A DNA stretch of 64,000 nt from Litorilituus sediminis (GTDB lineage Bacteria > Pseudomonadota > Gammaproteobacteria > Enterobacterales > Alteromonadaceae). The notes under the pieces are model-generated. The model had not been told where the DNA came from. It saw nothing but the letters and a program-made list of their open reading frames with translations, and did no database searches. The stretch's first letter is position 1; each line of letters opens with the position of its first letter. Where the stretch lies: positions 2,046,001-2,110,000 of the forward strand of contig NZ_CP034759.1 of assembly GCF_004295665.1 (NCBI RefSeq), written 5' to 3'. Positions 35,888 through 44,660 of this stretch are shown here, one piece after another. The position numbers were made by a program, and so were the translations under genes.

Positions 35888-36661
35888 TTAGTGCGTATGG
35901 GTATCACCCACTTTTTCTGACTCTTCTTGCTTTTGAATCTCAAGTAGCTCAATTTCAAACTCTAACACTGAGTTACCAGGAATACGTGGTGGATTACCAT
36001 TTGGTCCGTAAGCTAAATCTGATGGGATAGTAAACTTGTACTTAGAACCCACAGGCATTAACTGAACACCTTCAGTCCAACCTTTAATTACACGATTTAG
36101 TGGGAATACTGCTGGCTCATTTCTGTCATATGAACTATCAAATGTTTCACCATTTAAGAAAGTACCTTTATAGTGAACTTTAACTGTATCCGTTGCCGCA
36201 GGCTTTTCACCATTACCTTCAGAAAGTACTACATATTGAATACCAGATTCAGTTACCTGAACGCCTTCTTTTTTAGCATTCTCTTCTAGGTATTTGGCAC
36301 CTTCAGCTAAACTTGCTTCAGCTTCTGCTGCAATTTTAGCTTGTTGCTTTTCTTTCATCGTTGCATCTAGGTTCATTAATAATGCTTGAATCTCTTCTTT
36401 TTCGATGACGGCTTTACCTTCAATGCTATCAACAAAACCGCGCACGATAAGCTCTTTATCTAAGCTTAAACCTAGTTTGTCGTGCTCTTCCAAATTACGC
36501 TGCATATACATGCCAATTGAAGCACCTAAGCCGTAAGCTTGTTTTTGCACTTCAGTTTCTAACATAGGTGCTTTAACAACCTCTTCTTTAACTGCTTTCT
36601 CTTGACAGCCAGCAACTGCAATTAACGCCACAGCAACTAACGTAGGTTTGAACAATTTCAT
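35888..36661 (-). CDS. fkpA: FKBP-type peptidyl-prolyl isomerase, lipoprotein
   Basis: 257 residues: lipoprotein signal with lipobox VAGC (Cys19), an N-terminal dimerisation domain (about 40-140) and a C-terminal FKBP domain (about 150-245). The FKBP domain has VKVHYKGTFLNGETFDSSYDR and the active-site region FPLNRVIKGWTEGVQLMPVGSKYKF. LAYGPNGNPPRIPGNSVLEFEIELL ends it. This is the FkpA/Mip layout, a periplasmic folding catalyst and chaperone, here probably membrane-anchored by lipid. A short His-containing tail (VGDTHTH) follows. Near slyX, yheV and yheS as in E. coli, supporting the name. Confidence 0.9.
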   Translation of the reverse strand: MKLFKPTLVAVALIAVAGCQEKAVKEEVVKAPMLETEVQKQAYGLGASIGMYMQRNLEEHDKLGLSLDKELIVRGFVDSIEGKAVIEKEEIQALLMNLDATMKEKQQAKIAAEAEASLAEGAKYLEENAKKEGVQVTESGIQYVVLSEGNGEKPAATDTVKVHYKGTFLNGETFDSSYDRNEPAVFPLNRVIKGWTEGVQLMPVGSKYKFTIPSDLAYGPNGNPPRIPGNSVLEFEIELLEIQKQEESEKVGDTHTH

Positions 36662-36813
36662 TTATTTCTCCATACTTATCTGACTGTTGAAGCCTGACTT
36701 CAACTCGCATTAGCCTTTATATTTAGTTATCTTAAAATGCAAAATATAACTAAACAAAATTTAAAAACCCCTTATACTAACGGTAATCGCCCAGATAAAA
36801 AAGTATTAATATT

Positions 36814-37815
36814 TTGAAACTTTGTAAGCAGATCTATAAGGCAAGTTTTCTGTTAACGCTAACTGTCATGTTAAGTGCCTGCCAGCCCAACAAAACTTCA
36901 CCTATTCAGCGCTGGCAACATGCAGTAGAAGGCTCCTATGCGGGTGAAATATCACGAGATGGTCGATACAGTGTCGTTTCCTCTATTCATCATGGCATTA
37001 GTGTCTGGGATCTAAAAACCAATGATCGCAAGTACAACTGGGCGCAAGAACAAACCAGCAGTGATAATTTAGTTTTAGCGATAGATATCAGTGACAACGC
37101 TAGCCATGTTGTCACCGCCAACAGAAGTGATTTTGCTCTATGGAATCTTGAAAATGGCAAATCAGAAGGTTATTGGAAGGTAAGAGATTCAAACATTCGT
37201 GATATTGCCGTAAGTAATCAAGGCAACTTTGTCTTAATAGGCAAAAGCAGTGGTACCGTAGTTCATGTAGCGATAGACACTGGTAGACGCCTAGAGTTTC
37301 TAGGTCATAGCGAGAAAATTAACAGTGTTGATATGTTACCCAATGGCCGTGTTGCCATGTCAGGTGGTAACGACTTTATTGCTTATGTTTGGGATAGCCA
37401 ATCAGGACAAGTTATTTACCAATTCAATCATACCAGTCGGGTATCTAAAGTCGCTTTAGATCCTCAAGGTCGCTATGCTTTTTCAGCTGATAGTATGCGC
37501 GCAGCACATATATGGGATTTAAAAACAGGTAAACTCATAACTACGCTAAAAGGTACAAAACGTCATGAAGTATTTAGCTCAGTCAGGTTTTCTAGCGATG
37601 GCAAAACATTAATTACTGGCGCCGCCACACGTAAGGTGAGTGTTTGGGATATTGAAACAGGAAAGCGTACCGCTCACTGGTATGTCACGGCAAAAGAAGC
37701 AAAAAGACCTACTGGCGCAGTTGTGTATAGCGTCGCATTTGGCGATAATAACACCTTACTTACCGAAAGCTCATCAGGATACGCAGAATCATGGCCAATG
37801 CCGAAATCTCATTAA
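36814..37815 (+). CDS. WD40-repeat lipoprotein
   Basis: 333 residues. The signal peptide ends with lipobox LSAC (Cys23), and the remainder is a beta-propeller with five to seven WD40-like repeats, for instance ISVWDLKTNDRKY, FALWNLENGKSEGY, AYVWDSQSGQVIY, AHIWDLKTGKLITTL and VSVWDIETGKRTAHW. Start is a TTG (36814) with no clear Shine-Dalgarno; it is chosen because it gives a complete lipoprotein signal. The 3' end overlaps slyX by 25 bp, indicating coupled translation. Function unknown; WD40 lipoproteins usually serve as protein-binding platforms. Confidence 0.8.
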   Translation: MKLCKQIYKASFLLTLTVMLSACQPNKTSPIQRWQHAVEGSYAGEISRDGRYSVVSSIHHGISVWDLKTNDRKYNWAQEQTSSDNLVLAIDISDNASHVVTANRSDFALWNLENGKSEGYWKVRDSNIRDIAVSNQGNFVLIGKSSGTVVHVAIDTGRRLEFLGHSEKINSVDMLPNGRVAMSGGNDFIAYVWDSQSGQVIYQFNHTSRVSKVALDPQGRYAFSADSMRAAHIWDLKTGKLITTLKGTKRHEVFSSVRFSSDGKTLITGAATRKVSVWDIETGKRTAHWYVTAKEAKRPTGAVVYSVAFGDNNTLLTESSSGYAESWPMPKSH

Positions 37816-38051
37816 CGGCTCATAGCAATAATGATAATTACATTAAGCAACTTGAAGAAAGAGTTGACGCGCTTGAATCAAGAAATGTTTTTCAAGATGA
37901 TGTGATTGAACAATTAAGCCAAGAATTAGCAGTCCACCAAAGTGAAATTACTGAGCTAAAAGAACAAATACAAATAGTGGCGAGTCGTCTTAAAGAGGCT
38001 GGCAACTTATCAAGTAAAGAGCAAGTTGAGCCACCACCGCCACATTATTAA
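37791..38051 (+). CDS. slyX: SlyX family coiled-coil protein
   Basis: 86 residues with a long heptad coiled coil (QLEERVDALESRNVFQDDVIEQL...) and a Pro-rich C-terminal tail ending PPPPHY, the standard SlyX features. Function in E. coli is not settled. The start lies within the end of the WD40 gene (25-bp overlap), and the convergent yheV ends 8 bp downstream. Confidence 0.9.
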   Translation: MANAEISLTAHSNNDNYIKQLEERVDALESRNVFQDDVIEQLSQELAVHQSEITELKEQIQIVASRLKEAGNLSSKEQVEPPPPHY

Positions 38052-38059
38052 GCCGCTGC

Positions 38060-38263
38060 CTACGGCTTAAATACGCCAATCACTTGCTCGCTATCACGCA
38101 CTTCTTTTTCAACTTGCGCTTCAGCTTGTACCATCTGCTCACCACAACTAACACAGGTAACTTTTTCAACACCATCTTCTTTAGTGAGCGCCATGGTATC
38201 TTGAGCCTTACATTGCGGGCAAATAGCACCAGCAATAAAACGTTTTTTTACGCGAGATTTCAT
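38060..38263 (-). CDS. yheV: YheV family zinc-ribbon protein
   Basis: A small (67-residue) cytoplasmic protein with two CxxC knuckles, AICPQCKAQD and VTCVSCGEQM, and the conserved RKRFIAGA-like start and EQVIGVFKP end of the YheV/DUF2387 family. The longest frame starts seven residues earlier; the ATG at 38263 gives MKSRVKKRFIAGA, the form seen in E. coli YheV. Function unknown; zinc binding is inferred from the four cysteines. Confidence 0.87.
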   Translation of the reverse strand: MKSRVKKRFIAGAICPQCKAQDTMALTKEDGVEKVTCVSCGEQMVQAEAQVEKEVRDSEQVIGVFKP

Positions 38264-38394
38264 CTTAACAATAACCAACTGCATGTCATCTAATAAATTC
38301 TCGCTATTTTACCTTGAATAGTCACTATACCCAAGCGACAATGCACACCGCATGCAACTCTTGCTGATAATATCAACCTCTGAGGACTTACCTT

Positions 38395-40323
38395 GTGATC
38401 ACCGCAACTGATTTAAGCTTAGATAGAGGCGCTAAAAATCTAATTAAAGCGTCTACTTTTACCATTCACCCCAATCATAAGGTAGGCTTAGTTGGTAGCA
38501 ATGGCTGTGGTAAATCATCACTTTTCGCCGCATTTTTAGGTGAGTTAGCACCAGATTCAGGTGAATTAACTATGCCAAGCAGTTGGGATATTGCCACGGT
38601 AAAACAAGAGACTCCGTCTCTTACACAATCAGCTTTAGACTATGTTATGGATGGCGATAAAGAATTTCGCCAGCTAGAGCAGCAGCTTGAACAAGCTAGA
38701 GCTGCCAATGATGGCAGCCTTGAAGCAACCATTATTAATAAAATAGATACCATTAATGGCTATAGCCTCCCCGCACGCGCAGGGGAATTGTTACATGGTT
38801 TAGGCTTTTTACAGTCGCAATTAGCAACACCTGTTAAGGACTTTTCTGGTGGTTGGCGTATGCGCCTTAACTTAGCGCAAGCACTTATTAGCCGAGCTGA
38901 TTTATTATTACTGGATGAGCCAACCAACCACCTAGATTTAGATGCGGTTATCTGGCTGCAACGCTGGCTAAAGCGCTATACCGGCACGCTGGTATTAATT
39001 TCACATGATCGCGACTTTTTAGATACAGTTATCGGGCAAATTCTTCATATTGAACATCATAAAGCCAAATTATACAGCGGCAACTATACCGCCTTCGAAA
39101 GACAAAGAGCTGAACATTTAGCACAGCAAGAAATTCAATATCAAAAGCAACAAAAAGAAGCAGCTCACCTAACAGCCTTTGTTGATCGTTTTCGCGCGAA
39201 AGCAAGTAAAGCTAAACAAGCACAAAGTAGATTAAAAAGATTAGAGAAACTGCCTGACTTAGCGCCAGCACATATAGACACCCAATTTACCTTTAGCTTT
39301 GAACAACCAGAGCACATGCCCTATCCGTTACTTTCCTTAACAGACAGCCGCTGTGGTTACACTCAAGCTAACAGTGATGAGCAAACTATAATACTCGATA
39401 AGGTAAATTTAACCTTAGTACCAGGCAGCCGTATAGGCTTACTTGGTAGAAATGGCGCAGGTAAATCAACCTTAATTAAATCCTTAGCCGGTGAAATTGC
39501 CACATTAGCTGGTGAGCGCTATTGCGCACAAGAGCTAAAGGTAGGTTACTTTAGCCAGCACCAACTTGAACAACTACATGCACCTTCTAGCCCTGTGGAG
39601 CATATTCTTAGAGCTAAACCTAGCATGGGCGAACCGCAAGCAAGAGCTTTTCTTGGTCGCTTTGGTTTTAGTGGCGATCAAGCGTTATCAGCGATTAAAA
39701 CAATGTCTGGCGGTGAAAAAGCTCGCTTAGTATTAGCCCTAATAGTACTCGAAAAGCCACAATTATTATTACTTGATGAGCCAACTAACCACCTTGACTT
39801 AGAAATGCGCCAAGCTTTAGTGATGGCGCTGCAAGAATTTAGTGGTGCCATCATTTTAATTGCCCATGATAGGTTTTTGCTTGAATCATGTGTTGATGAA
39901 TTTTACCTTGTTGCCAACGGCAGCGTAGCTGATTTTAGTGGTGATATTGACGATTATCAGCAGTGGTTAAATGATGACAAAAAACTTACCGTAAGTGCCG
40001 CCAAAAGCACTAGCAGCAGCGCACTAGATAAAGGGCCTGATAAAAAGCAGCTCAGACAACAGCAGGCACAATTAAGACAAAAAGCTGCGCCATTAAAGAA
40101 ACAAGCTGATAAATTAGAAAAAAACATTCAGGCATGGCAGGCTGAACTTGCCCAAGTTGAAGAGATACTCAGCAACAGTGAGATTTATCAAAGTGAGCAT
40201 AAAGCTAAACTAACAGAGCAGCTAAAACGCCAAGCTGAGTTAAAAGAAAATATTGAAGAAAATGAAATGCTTTGGCTTGAACTAGCCGAAGAAATTGAAC
40301 AGATTATGACTGTTCAAAATTAG
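38395..40323 (+). CDS. yheS: ABC-F family ATPase YheS
   Basis: 642 residues with two ABC ATPase domains and no membrane segments. The first has Walker A GSNGCGKSS, signature FSGGWRMRLNLAQAL and Walker B LLLLDEPTNHLDLD. The second has GRNGAGKST, MSGGEKARLVLAL and LLLLDEPTNHLDLE. The linker is helical and charged (about 240-290), and the C-terminus has a coiled coil (QLRQQQAQLRQKAAPLKKQ). ABC-F proteins of this kind act on ribosomes during translation. GTG start at 38395 with GAGG upstream. It sits close to yheV, slyX, yheT and yheU, as in E. coli. Confidence 0.93.
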   Translation: MITATDLSLDRGAKNLIKASTFTIHPNHKVGLVGSNGCGKSSLFAAFLGELAPDSGELTMPSSWDIATVKQETPSLTQSALDYVMDGDKEFRQLEQQLEQARAANDGSLEATIINKIDTINGYSLPARAGELLHGLGFLQSQLATPVKDFSGGWRMRLNLAQALISRADLLLLDEPTNHLDLDAVIWLQRWLKRYTGTLVLISHDRDFLDTVIGQILHIEHHKAKLYSGNYTAFERQRAEHLAQQEIQYQKQQKEAAHLTAFVDRFRAKASKAKQAQSRLKRLEKLPDLAPAHIDTQFTFSFEQPEHMPYPLLSLTDSRCGYTQANSDEQTIILDKVNLTLVPGSRIGLLGRNGAGKSTLIKSLAGEIATLAGERYCAQELKVGYFSQHQLEQLHAPSSPVEHILRAKPSMGEPQARAFLGRFGFSGDQALSAIKTMSGGEKARLVLALIVLEKPQLLLLDEPTNHLDLEMRQALVMALQEFSGAIILIAHDRFLLESCVDEFYLVANGSVADFSGDIDDYQQWLNDDKKLTVSAAKSTSSSALDKGPDKKQLRQQQAQLRQKAAPLKKQADKLEKNIQAWQAELAQVEEILSNSEIYQSEHKAKLTEQLKRQAELKENIEENEMLWLELAEEIEQIMTVQN

Positions 40324-40370
40324 TTTCTAAGCTACACTATAAACATACTATCTTAACAAGGAATAATCTA

Positions 40371-41111
40371 ATGCGTGCCAAATTACTTATTATCTGGTTA
40401 CTGCTATTAAATAGTATTACGGTACTTGCTCAAGGCGGTAACTTAGAGCAAGGCATATACGATCTTAATCGCGGTGAATTTAAACAAGCTATCGCAGAAT
40501 TTACTCCACTCGTTGAACAAGGCTATGCACCTGCGCAATATCAAATGGCTGTTATTTATCAAAATGGTTATGGTGTTCGTAAAGATGGTATGAAAGCTCT
40601 TGAGCTTTTTGAATTAGCGGCAAAACAAAATAACGCAGATGCTCAGTTTGAATTAGCCCTTATTTACACCGAAGGAAAGTTAGTAAAGAAGAATTTAAAA
40701 CATGCTTATGAGCTCACCAAAAAAGCCGCCAATAAAGGCTTAGCAAGTGCCCAGTTTAACTTAGCGGTAATGTATGCCAATGGCGAAGGTGTAAAGCAAG
40801 ATGTATTTAAGGCATCACGCTGGTATGAAACCGCTGCTAACCAAAATTATGCGTTAGCACAATACAATTTAGCCTTACTTTATAGCGAAGGTAGAGGCGT
40901 TGAAAAGAGCACCGAAATGTCTTACGTATGGAATACCATTGCTTCTTGGAATGGCTACCCCAACGCTGAAAAAAGTCGCCTAATGGATGAACGCGACTTA
41001 TCAAAAATGAAAATTGAAAATGGCCGAGAAAAGGCTAATCAGATTTACCAAAAAATCAAAGAACAACAAGAAAACAAAGCAAAAATGGCGGAAAAGCAGC
41101 GAGTATTTTGA
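40371..41111 (+). CDS. Sel1-repeat (TPR-like) exported protein
   Basis: 246 residues with a signal peptide (LLIIWLLLLNSITVLAQ). At least four Sel1 repeats follow: YAPAQYQMAVIYQNGYGVRKDGMKA, NADAQFELALIYTEGKLVKKNLKHA, LASAQFNLAVMYANGEGVKQDVFKA and YALAQYNLALLYSEGRGVEKSTEMS. A Lys/Glu/Gln-rich helix ends the protein. Sel1 solenoids are protein-binding; the partner is unknown. AAGGA precedes the ATG. A 42-residue membrane protein gene follows 87 bp downstream. Confidence 0.82.
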   Translation: MRAKLLIIWLLLLNSITVLAQGGNLEQGIYDLNRGEFKQAIAEFTPLVEQGYAPAQYQMAVIYQNGYGVRKDGMKALELFELAAKQNNADAQFELALIYTEGKLVKKNLKHAYELTKKAANKGLASAQFNLAVMYANGEGVKQDVFKASRWYETAANQNYALAQYNLALLYSEGRGVEKSTEMSYVWNTIASWNGYPNAEKSRLMDERDLSKMKIENGREKANQIYQKIKEQQENKAKMAEKQRVF

Positions 41112-41198
41112 TCTAAATCACCTTAATTATTGTGTGGATTAATTACACTAATCTTGTTTAGGAAATACTAGTTCACTTTGATAATTACGGAGATTGTT

Positions 41199-41327
41199 AT
41201 GGACTTCTTCAAAATGCTTACCAATGACCCTGTAGTAATGTTTTCTTTCGGTGGCTTAGCTATCGTTTTAGCTATTTGCGCTTACTATGTTTACTACTTT
41301 ATTAAGCATATTCAAGACGACAGCTAA
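41199..41327 (+). CDS. 42-residue single-span membrane protein, DUF3149-like
   Basis: MDFFKMLTNDPVVMFSFGG then a single hydrophobic helix (about 18-36, LAIVLAICAYYVYYFI) and a charged tail KHIQDDS. The layout and the FFKML..DPVVMFSFG start look like DUF3149, short membrane proteins of unknown function in gammaproteobacteria. GGAG lies seven bases before the ATG, a good ribosome-binding site. Too short for most ORF callers. Confidence 0.7.
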   Translation: MDFFKMLTNDPVVMFSFGGLAIVLAICAYYVYYFIKHIQDDS

Positions 41328-41365
41328 TAAAGGCACATACTGGCGAAACACTAACCTTTCCTCCC

Positions 41366-41395
41366 TTATGGGAAACTGGCGATATTTGCTATAAT
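41366..41395 (+). promoter_or_regulatory. extended -10 promoter before the flagellin-like gene
   Basis: TGCTATAAT (41387-41395) is an extended -10 with a perfect TATAAT hexamer; a weak TTATGG (-35) lies 18 bp upstream at 41366-41371. This resembles sigma70 rather than the sigma28 flagellar promoter (TAAA-N15-GCCGATAA), although GGCGATAT overlaps it. The start codon is 58 bp downstream of the -10. Confidence 0.5.
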
Positions 41396-41452
41396 CTATA
41401 TCAGTTAGGTTGATTTATAAAACAACACTGATTAGTTATAGTGAGTATCGTT

Positions 41453-42177
41453 ATGAATACTATTAAGCAAAGTTCTGCCAATTTAACTTTCATAGAACGC
41501 TTAAATCAGCAAAGGCAAGAACAGTCGGAAAAGTTAGCGAGTGCTAAAAAAATCAATCGTGCTGCTGATGATGCAGCAGGTCTGCAAATTGCTTCTCGGC
41601 TAAGTAGCAATATTGCGCAAAACCAGTTGCTTCTCGGCTAAGTAGCAATATTGCGCAAAACCAGCAACTAAGTTTTAATGCGCAAGACCAAATCAATATC
41701 AACTCAAGCCAATCAAGTGCACTTTCAGCTATAAATACTAGCTTACAGCGTGCAAATGAATTATCCATTCAATCAGGTAACCCATTAGCGGACAGTAATA
41801 TAATTCAGCAAGAATTAGATGGCATCAGTGAACAGGTCAACGCCATAGCTGATGAAGTATTAGGACAAAACAACTTTTTAAGCGGCTTAGATGCCAGCGA
41901 TCCCGCAGCAACCCAAACCATTTTAGAAAATGCCAGTACGCTAATTAATCAAAACAACGCTAGTTTAGGGGCAAGCTCAAATGCACTATCATCTCAAGTG
42001 TTAAGTTATGAGGCCGCCATCGTTAATACCAGTGCTTCACGCTCACGCATTGAGGATACTGATTTTGCCAAACAAACCAGTGAACAACAAAAAACCGAAG
42101 TGTTACTGCAATCCGCCATTTTAACTAAGCAAAATGAAGAAGAGCGCAAGGGGCTATTGTTCAATCAACTTGTTTAA
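41453..42177 (+). pseudogene. flagellin-like gene interrupted by an exact 38-bp tandem duplication
   Basis: As it stands the frame from the ATG at 41453 ends after 62 residues at 41641. Removing one copy of the 38-bp repeat restores a 228-residue open frame to the TAA at 42175. That protein begins MNTIKQSSANLTFIERLNQQ and has the flagellin N-terminal core KINRAADDAAGLQIASRLSS, then the D1 region (NTSLQRANELSIQSG). Its C-terminal flagellin core is SRIEDTDFAKQTSEQQKTE. It lacks the variable D2/D3 domains, so it is a minimal flagellin paralogue. The 170 codons after the repeat contain no stop and no Met, so translation cannot easily restart. The intact downstream frame suggests a recent or reversible lesion. 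Confidence 0.8.
41589..41664 (+). repeat. 38-bp perfect direct tandem duplication
   Basis: Bases 41589-41626 and 41627-41664 are identical over 38 bp with no spacer. 38 is not a multiple of three, so the second copy shifts the reading frame by two and creates the stop at 41639-41641. The unit itself contains no obvious inverted repeat. Confidence 0.95.
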
Positions 42178-42232
42178 CTAACGGTTAATGATATTATTAG
42201 CGCCTATGATTAACGCCTTTCTCATTATGTAA

Positions 42233-43207
42233 ATGCCAACACAAAGTAACTTTAAAGCTGCCTGGTGGTTATCAAATCCACACTTACAAACCTTAGGGGC
42301 AAAAATATTTCAACGTAAAAAAATCATCACTTACCCTGAAATATTAACATTACCTGATGGCGACTTTGTTGAACTGGCATGGACAGAAACGCCACAACAC
42401 CAAAATACTAAGCCTATTGTTGTTGTACTTCATGGCTTAGAAGGCTCTAAAAACAGTCATTACGCCCGCAGTATTCTGTCGACCATAAAAACCAACGGTT
42501 GGATAGGCTTACTGATGCATTTTCGCGGCTGTGGCCAGCAAACAAATCGCTTGGCCAAATCATATCACAGTGGTGACACACGCGATATTTACTACTTAAC
42601 ATCACAATTACAACAACGATTTAAGCATTGCCAGTTTTCAGCGTTAGGTTTTTCTTTAGGTGGTAATGTACTGACAAAGTATCTAGCAAAATATCCAGAC
42701 AATCCGTATCAGGCTGCCGCTGTAATTTGTGCTCCGCTAGATCTAGCTAGCTGTAGCGAGCGTATCAATTCTGGTTTTTCTCGTGTTTATCAAAAATATT
42801 TACTCGACATGCTTAAAGCCAGTGCCCTCAAAAAAATAAAAGCACAGCTTATTTCTCATATTTGTACAGCCAAGCTTAAGGCTATTGAAACTATCAAAGA
42901 GTTTGATGAAAAAATAACGGCACCGCTTAATGGTTTTAGCGATGCTATGGACTATTATCAACAAGCGAGCGGTAAAACCACCATACAAGAGATCAAGCAG
43001 CCCTGTTTATTTATTCATGCCAGCGATGATCCTTTTTTAAACCATCAGCAAACATTACCAAAAGAGCCACTACCAGCACACCTCACCTTTGAAATATCAA
43101 ACAAAGGTGGTCATGTTGGTTTTATTACTGGCAAAAATCCGTTTAAGCCAAAGTTTTGGCTAGAACAGCGCGTCCCTGAATTTTTTGCCAACTATTTTGC
43201 TATATAA
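42233..43207 (+). CDS. yheT: YheT family alpha/beta hydrolase
   Basis: 324 residues with the N-terminal WWLSNPHLQTLGAKIF block that marks YheT-type hydrolases. The nucleophile elbow is ALGFSLGGNVLTKYLA (Ser in GFSLGG, near 143), the HGLEGSKNSHYAR oxyanion region lies near 70, an acid in FIHASDDPFLN near 265 and the His in NKGGHVGFI near 295. Esterase-like activity is expected; substrate unknown. It lies between yheS and yheU, as in other gammaproteobacteria. ATG at 42233 has no strong Shine-Dalgarno. Confidence 0.9.
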   Translation: MPTQSNFKAAWWLSNPHLQTLGAKIFQRKKIITYPEILTLPDGDFVELAWTETPQHQNTKPIVVVLHGLEGSKNSHYARSILSTIKTNGWIGLLMHFRGCGQQTNRLAKSYHSGDTRDIYYLTSQLQQRFKHCQFSALGFSLGGNVLTKYLAKYPDNPYQAAAVICAPLDLASCSERINSGFSRVYQKYLLDMLKASALKKIKAQLISHICTAKLKAIETIKEFDEKITAPLNGFSDAMDYYQQASGKTTIQEIKQPCLFIHASDDPFLNHQQTLPKEPLPAHLTFEISNKGGHVGFITGKNPFKPKFWLEQRVPEFFANYFAI

Positions 43208-43222
43208 CCGAGCCAGCTTTTT

Positions 43223-43453
43223 ATGATTATTCCATTAGATCAGTTATCTGAAGATACCTTAACAGCCATTATTGAAGACTTCATATTAAGAGAAGATACT
43301 GAACAAACTGATATTAACACTAGCCAACAAGTTAAAATTGCCCAAGTAAAACAGCGATTACACCAAGGTGAAGCGCTTATCGTTTACTCACAACTTTATG
43401 AGTCAGTTAACATTATTCCTAGCGACAAATACAGTGAACATGAGGAAAGTTAG
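43223..43453 (+). CDS. yheU: YheU family protein (UPF0270)
   Basis: 76 residues beginning MIIPLDQLSEDTLTAIIEDFILREDT, the conserved YheU start, then VKQRLHQGEALIVYSQLYESVNIIP. Small acidic cytoplasmic protein of unknown function, found next to yheT. It starts 15 bp after the yheT stop, so the two are probably co-transcribed. Confidence 0.9.
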   Translation: MIIPLDQLSEDTLTAIIEDFILREDTEQTDINTSQQVKIAQVKQRLHQGEALIVYSQLYESVNIIPSDKYSEHEES

Positions 43454-43458
43454 CCATA

Positions 43459-43513
43459 TAACCTCATGTTTACATAAGAAATAGTGCTAGAGCAAACCAA
43501 ACAACAGGCTATA
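43459..43513. repeat. dispersed intergenic repeat, copy A
   Basis: About 55 bp that matches 46786-46841 at roughly 85 percent of positions, sharing GTTT-CATAAGAAATAGTGC and AACCAAA-CAACAGG. It lies 27 bp from the stop codon of the DUF3545 gene on the minus strand side. The sequence has no strong inverted repeat. Confidence 0.65.
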
Positions 43514-43540
43514 TAACACAGTATAAAGCTAACTCGCTAA

Positions 43541-43717
43541 TTAATGCTCGTATTCTTCTAGTTCTCGCTTAAGGCGATGTTTCTCTTTAATAGATTCAAT
43601 TTCACGCCATTTTCTCTTACGTGAACGTCCTTTATGCTTTGCTACTTGCTCAAATTCTTCCATTGAATCAAGAAAATTTAATTCATCCCAGTTGCTTACA
43701 TTGCTTGTATTAGCCAT
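43541..43717 (-). CDS. DUF3545 family small protein
   Basis: 58 residues: MANTSNVSNWDELNFLDSME, then a highly basic and acidic helix (KGRSRKRKWREIESIKEKHR, LKRELEEYEH). This is the layout of DUF3545, a short protein of unknown function in Alteromonadales and vibrios; the basic RKRKW segment could bind nucleic acid. It is below the length of most ORF lists. Start ATG at 43717, stop TAA at 43541. Confidence 0.75.
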   Translation of the reverse strand: MANTSNVSNWDELNFLDSMEEFEQVAKHKGRSRKRKWREIESIKEKHRLKRELEEYEH

Positions 43718-43890
43718 TTCAATAAACCTTTGTCATAAAAAAGAACTAAAATTTAACCAGCACCTATGACTTTTTTGTGACAAAAAAATGATCCTTACAT
43801 GAAGGAATTCTTTAAAGCTTTGTTTGTTGAAAAGCAAAACTGTCTTCTATACTGATACTCAATAACTCAGCAACGACATTTATTAACTGC

Positions 43891-44640
43891 ATGATTATCA
43901 AAATAATTGTATTTATTAACCTTTTCTTTAGTTATTTAGTTTTTGCTGAATCGACAAAGTTAATTGTCGGCTATGGCGATCACAATGGTGCCCCGTACGC
44001 AATTGAGGCAGGGGAACAATTACAGGCTGGCATAATCAAAGATTTGGTTACTGAAATATCTGCTGAGCTAGATATTGATATTCAATTTGAAAAAACGCCG
44101 AGAAAGCGTATTGAACGCTATTTAGAAAGCGATACCATTCATTTAGTATTGTTTACCAACCCCAAATGGCTCAGTAATAGCGATAAGCTACAATGGAGCC
44201 AATCACTGTTCACCGAACGTGATCAGCTGGTTGTAAAAGCTGATAACCCTAATAGTTACCATGCTTTTAAAGATTTAAAGCATATGACCATAGGAACAAT
44301 CAGAGGTTATAGCTACCCCAACTTACAACCATATTTTGACAAAAACTACTTTACTCGTTATGACGTTAGTAGTGTCGATGTTAACTTTATTCGCCTAGAG
44401 TTAAACAGAATAGATGCCTTAGTCGACTCAGAAATTTTAATAAACTTTCATTTACAGCAATCTAGTAAGGCCAATAAATTTAGAGTACTGCCTTTCCATG
44501 TAAGTGAACACAAAATCTACGCGGCTCTTTCACCGAATGCGCCAATAACATTAGCTGACTTAAACAAAACGTTAAGCAAATTTCATCAACAAGGTGTTAT
44601 TGAAGCAATTCTTAAAAAATACCGAGTGAGTAAGCAATAA
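43891..44640 (+). CDS. solitary periplasmic amino-acid-binding-like protein (SBP bac_3 type)
   Basis: 249 residues with a short signal peptide (IIVFINLFFSYLVFA). The two-lobed type II binding fold is suggested by LIVGYGDHNGAPYAIEAGEQLQAG near the N-terminus, GIIKDLVTEISAELDIDI, and the hinge region HMTIGTIRGYSYPNL near 125. IDALVDSEILINF follows near 190. Family members deliver amino acids or act as sensors. There are no ABC transporter partners here, and a chemotaxis receptor ends 20 bp away on the other strand, so a sensory or extracellular-ligand role is possible. Confidence 0.75.
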   Translation: MIIKIIVFINLFFSYLVFAESTKLIVGYGDHNGAPYAIEAGEQLQAGIIKDLVTEISAELDIDIQFEKTPRKRIERYLESDTIHLVLFTNPKWLSNSDKLQWSQSLFTERDQLVVKADNPNSYHAFKDLKHMTIGTIRGYSYPNLQPYFDKNYFTRYDVSSVDVNFIRLELNRIDALVDSEILINFHLQQSSKANKFRVLPFHVSEHKIYAALSPNAPITLADLNKTLSKFHQQGVIEAILKKYRVSKQ

Positions 44641-44660
44641 AAATTAGAGTAAAGCTAATG

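Noticed and set aside
41376..41395. Sigma28 flagellar promoter before the flagellin-like gene
   Set aside because: GGCGATAT resembles part of the -10, but no TAAA element lies 15 bp upstream, and an extended sigma70 -10 fits better.
41553..41768. 71-residue minus-strand ORF across the 38-bp duplication
   Set aside because: It is a shadow of the flagellin-like gene and has no family features; the plus-strand frame is the coding one.
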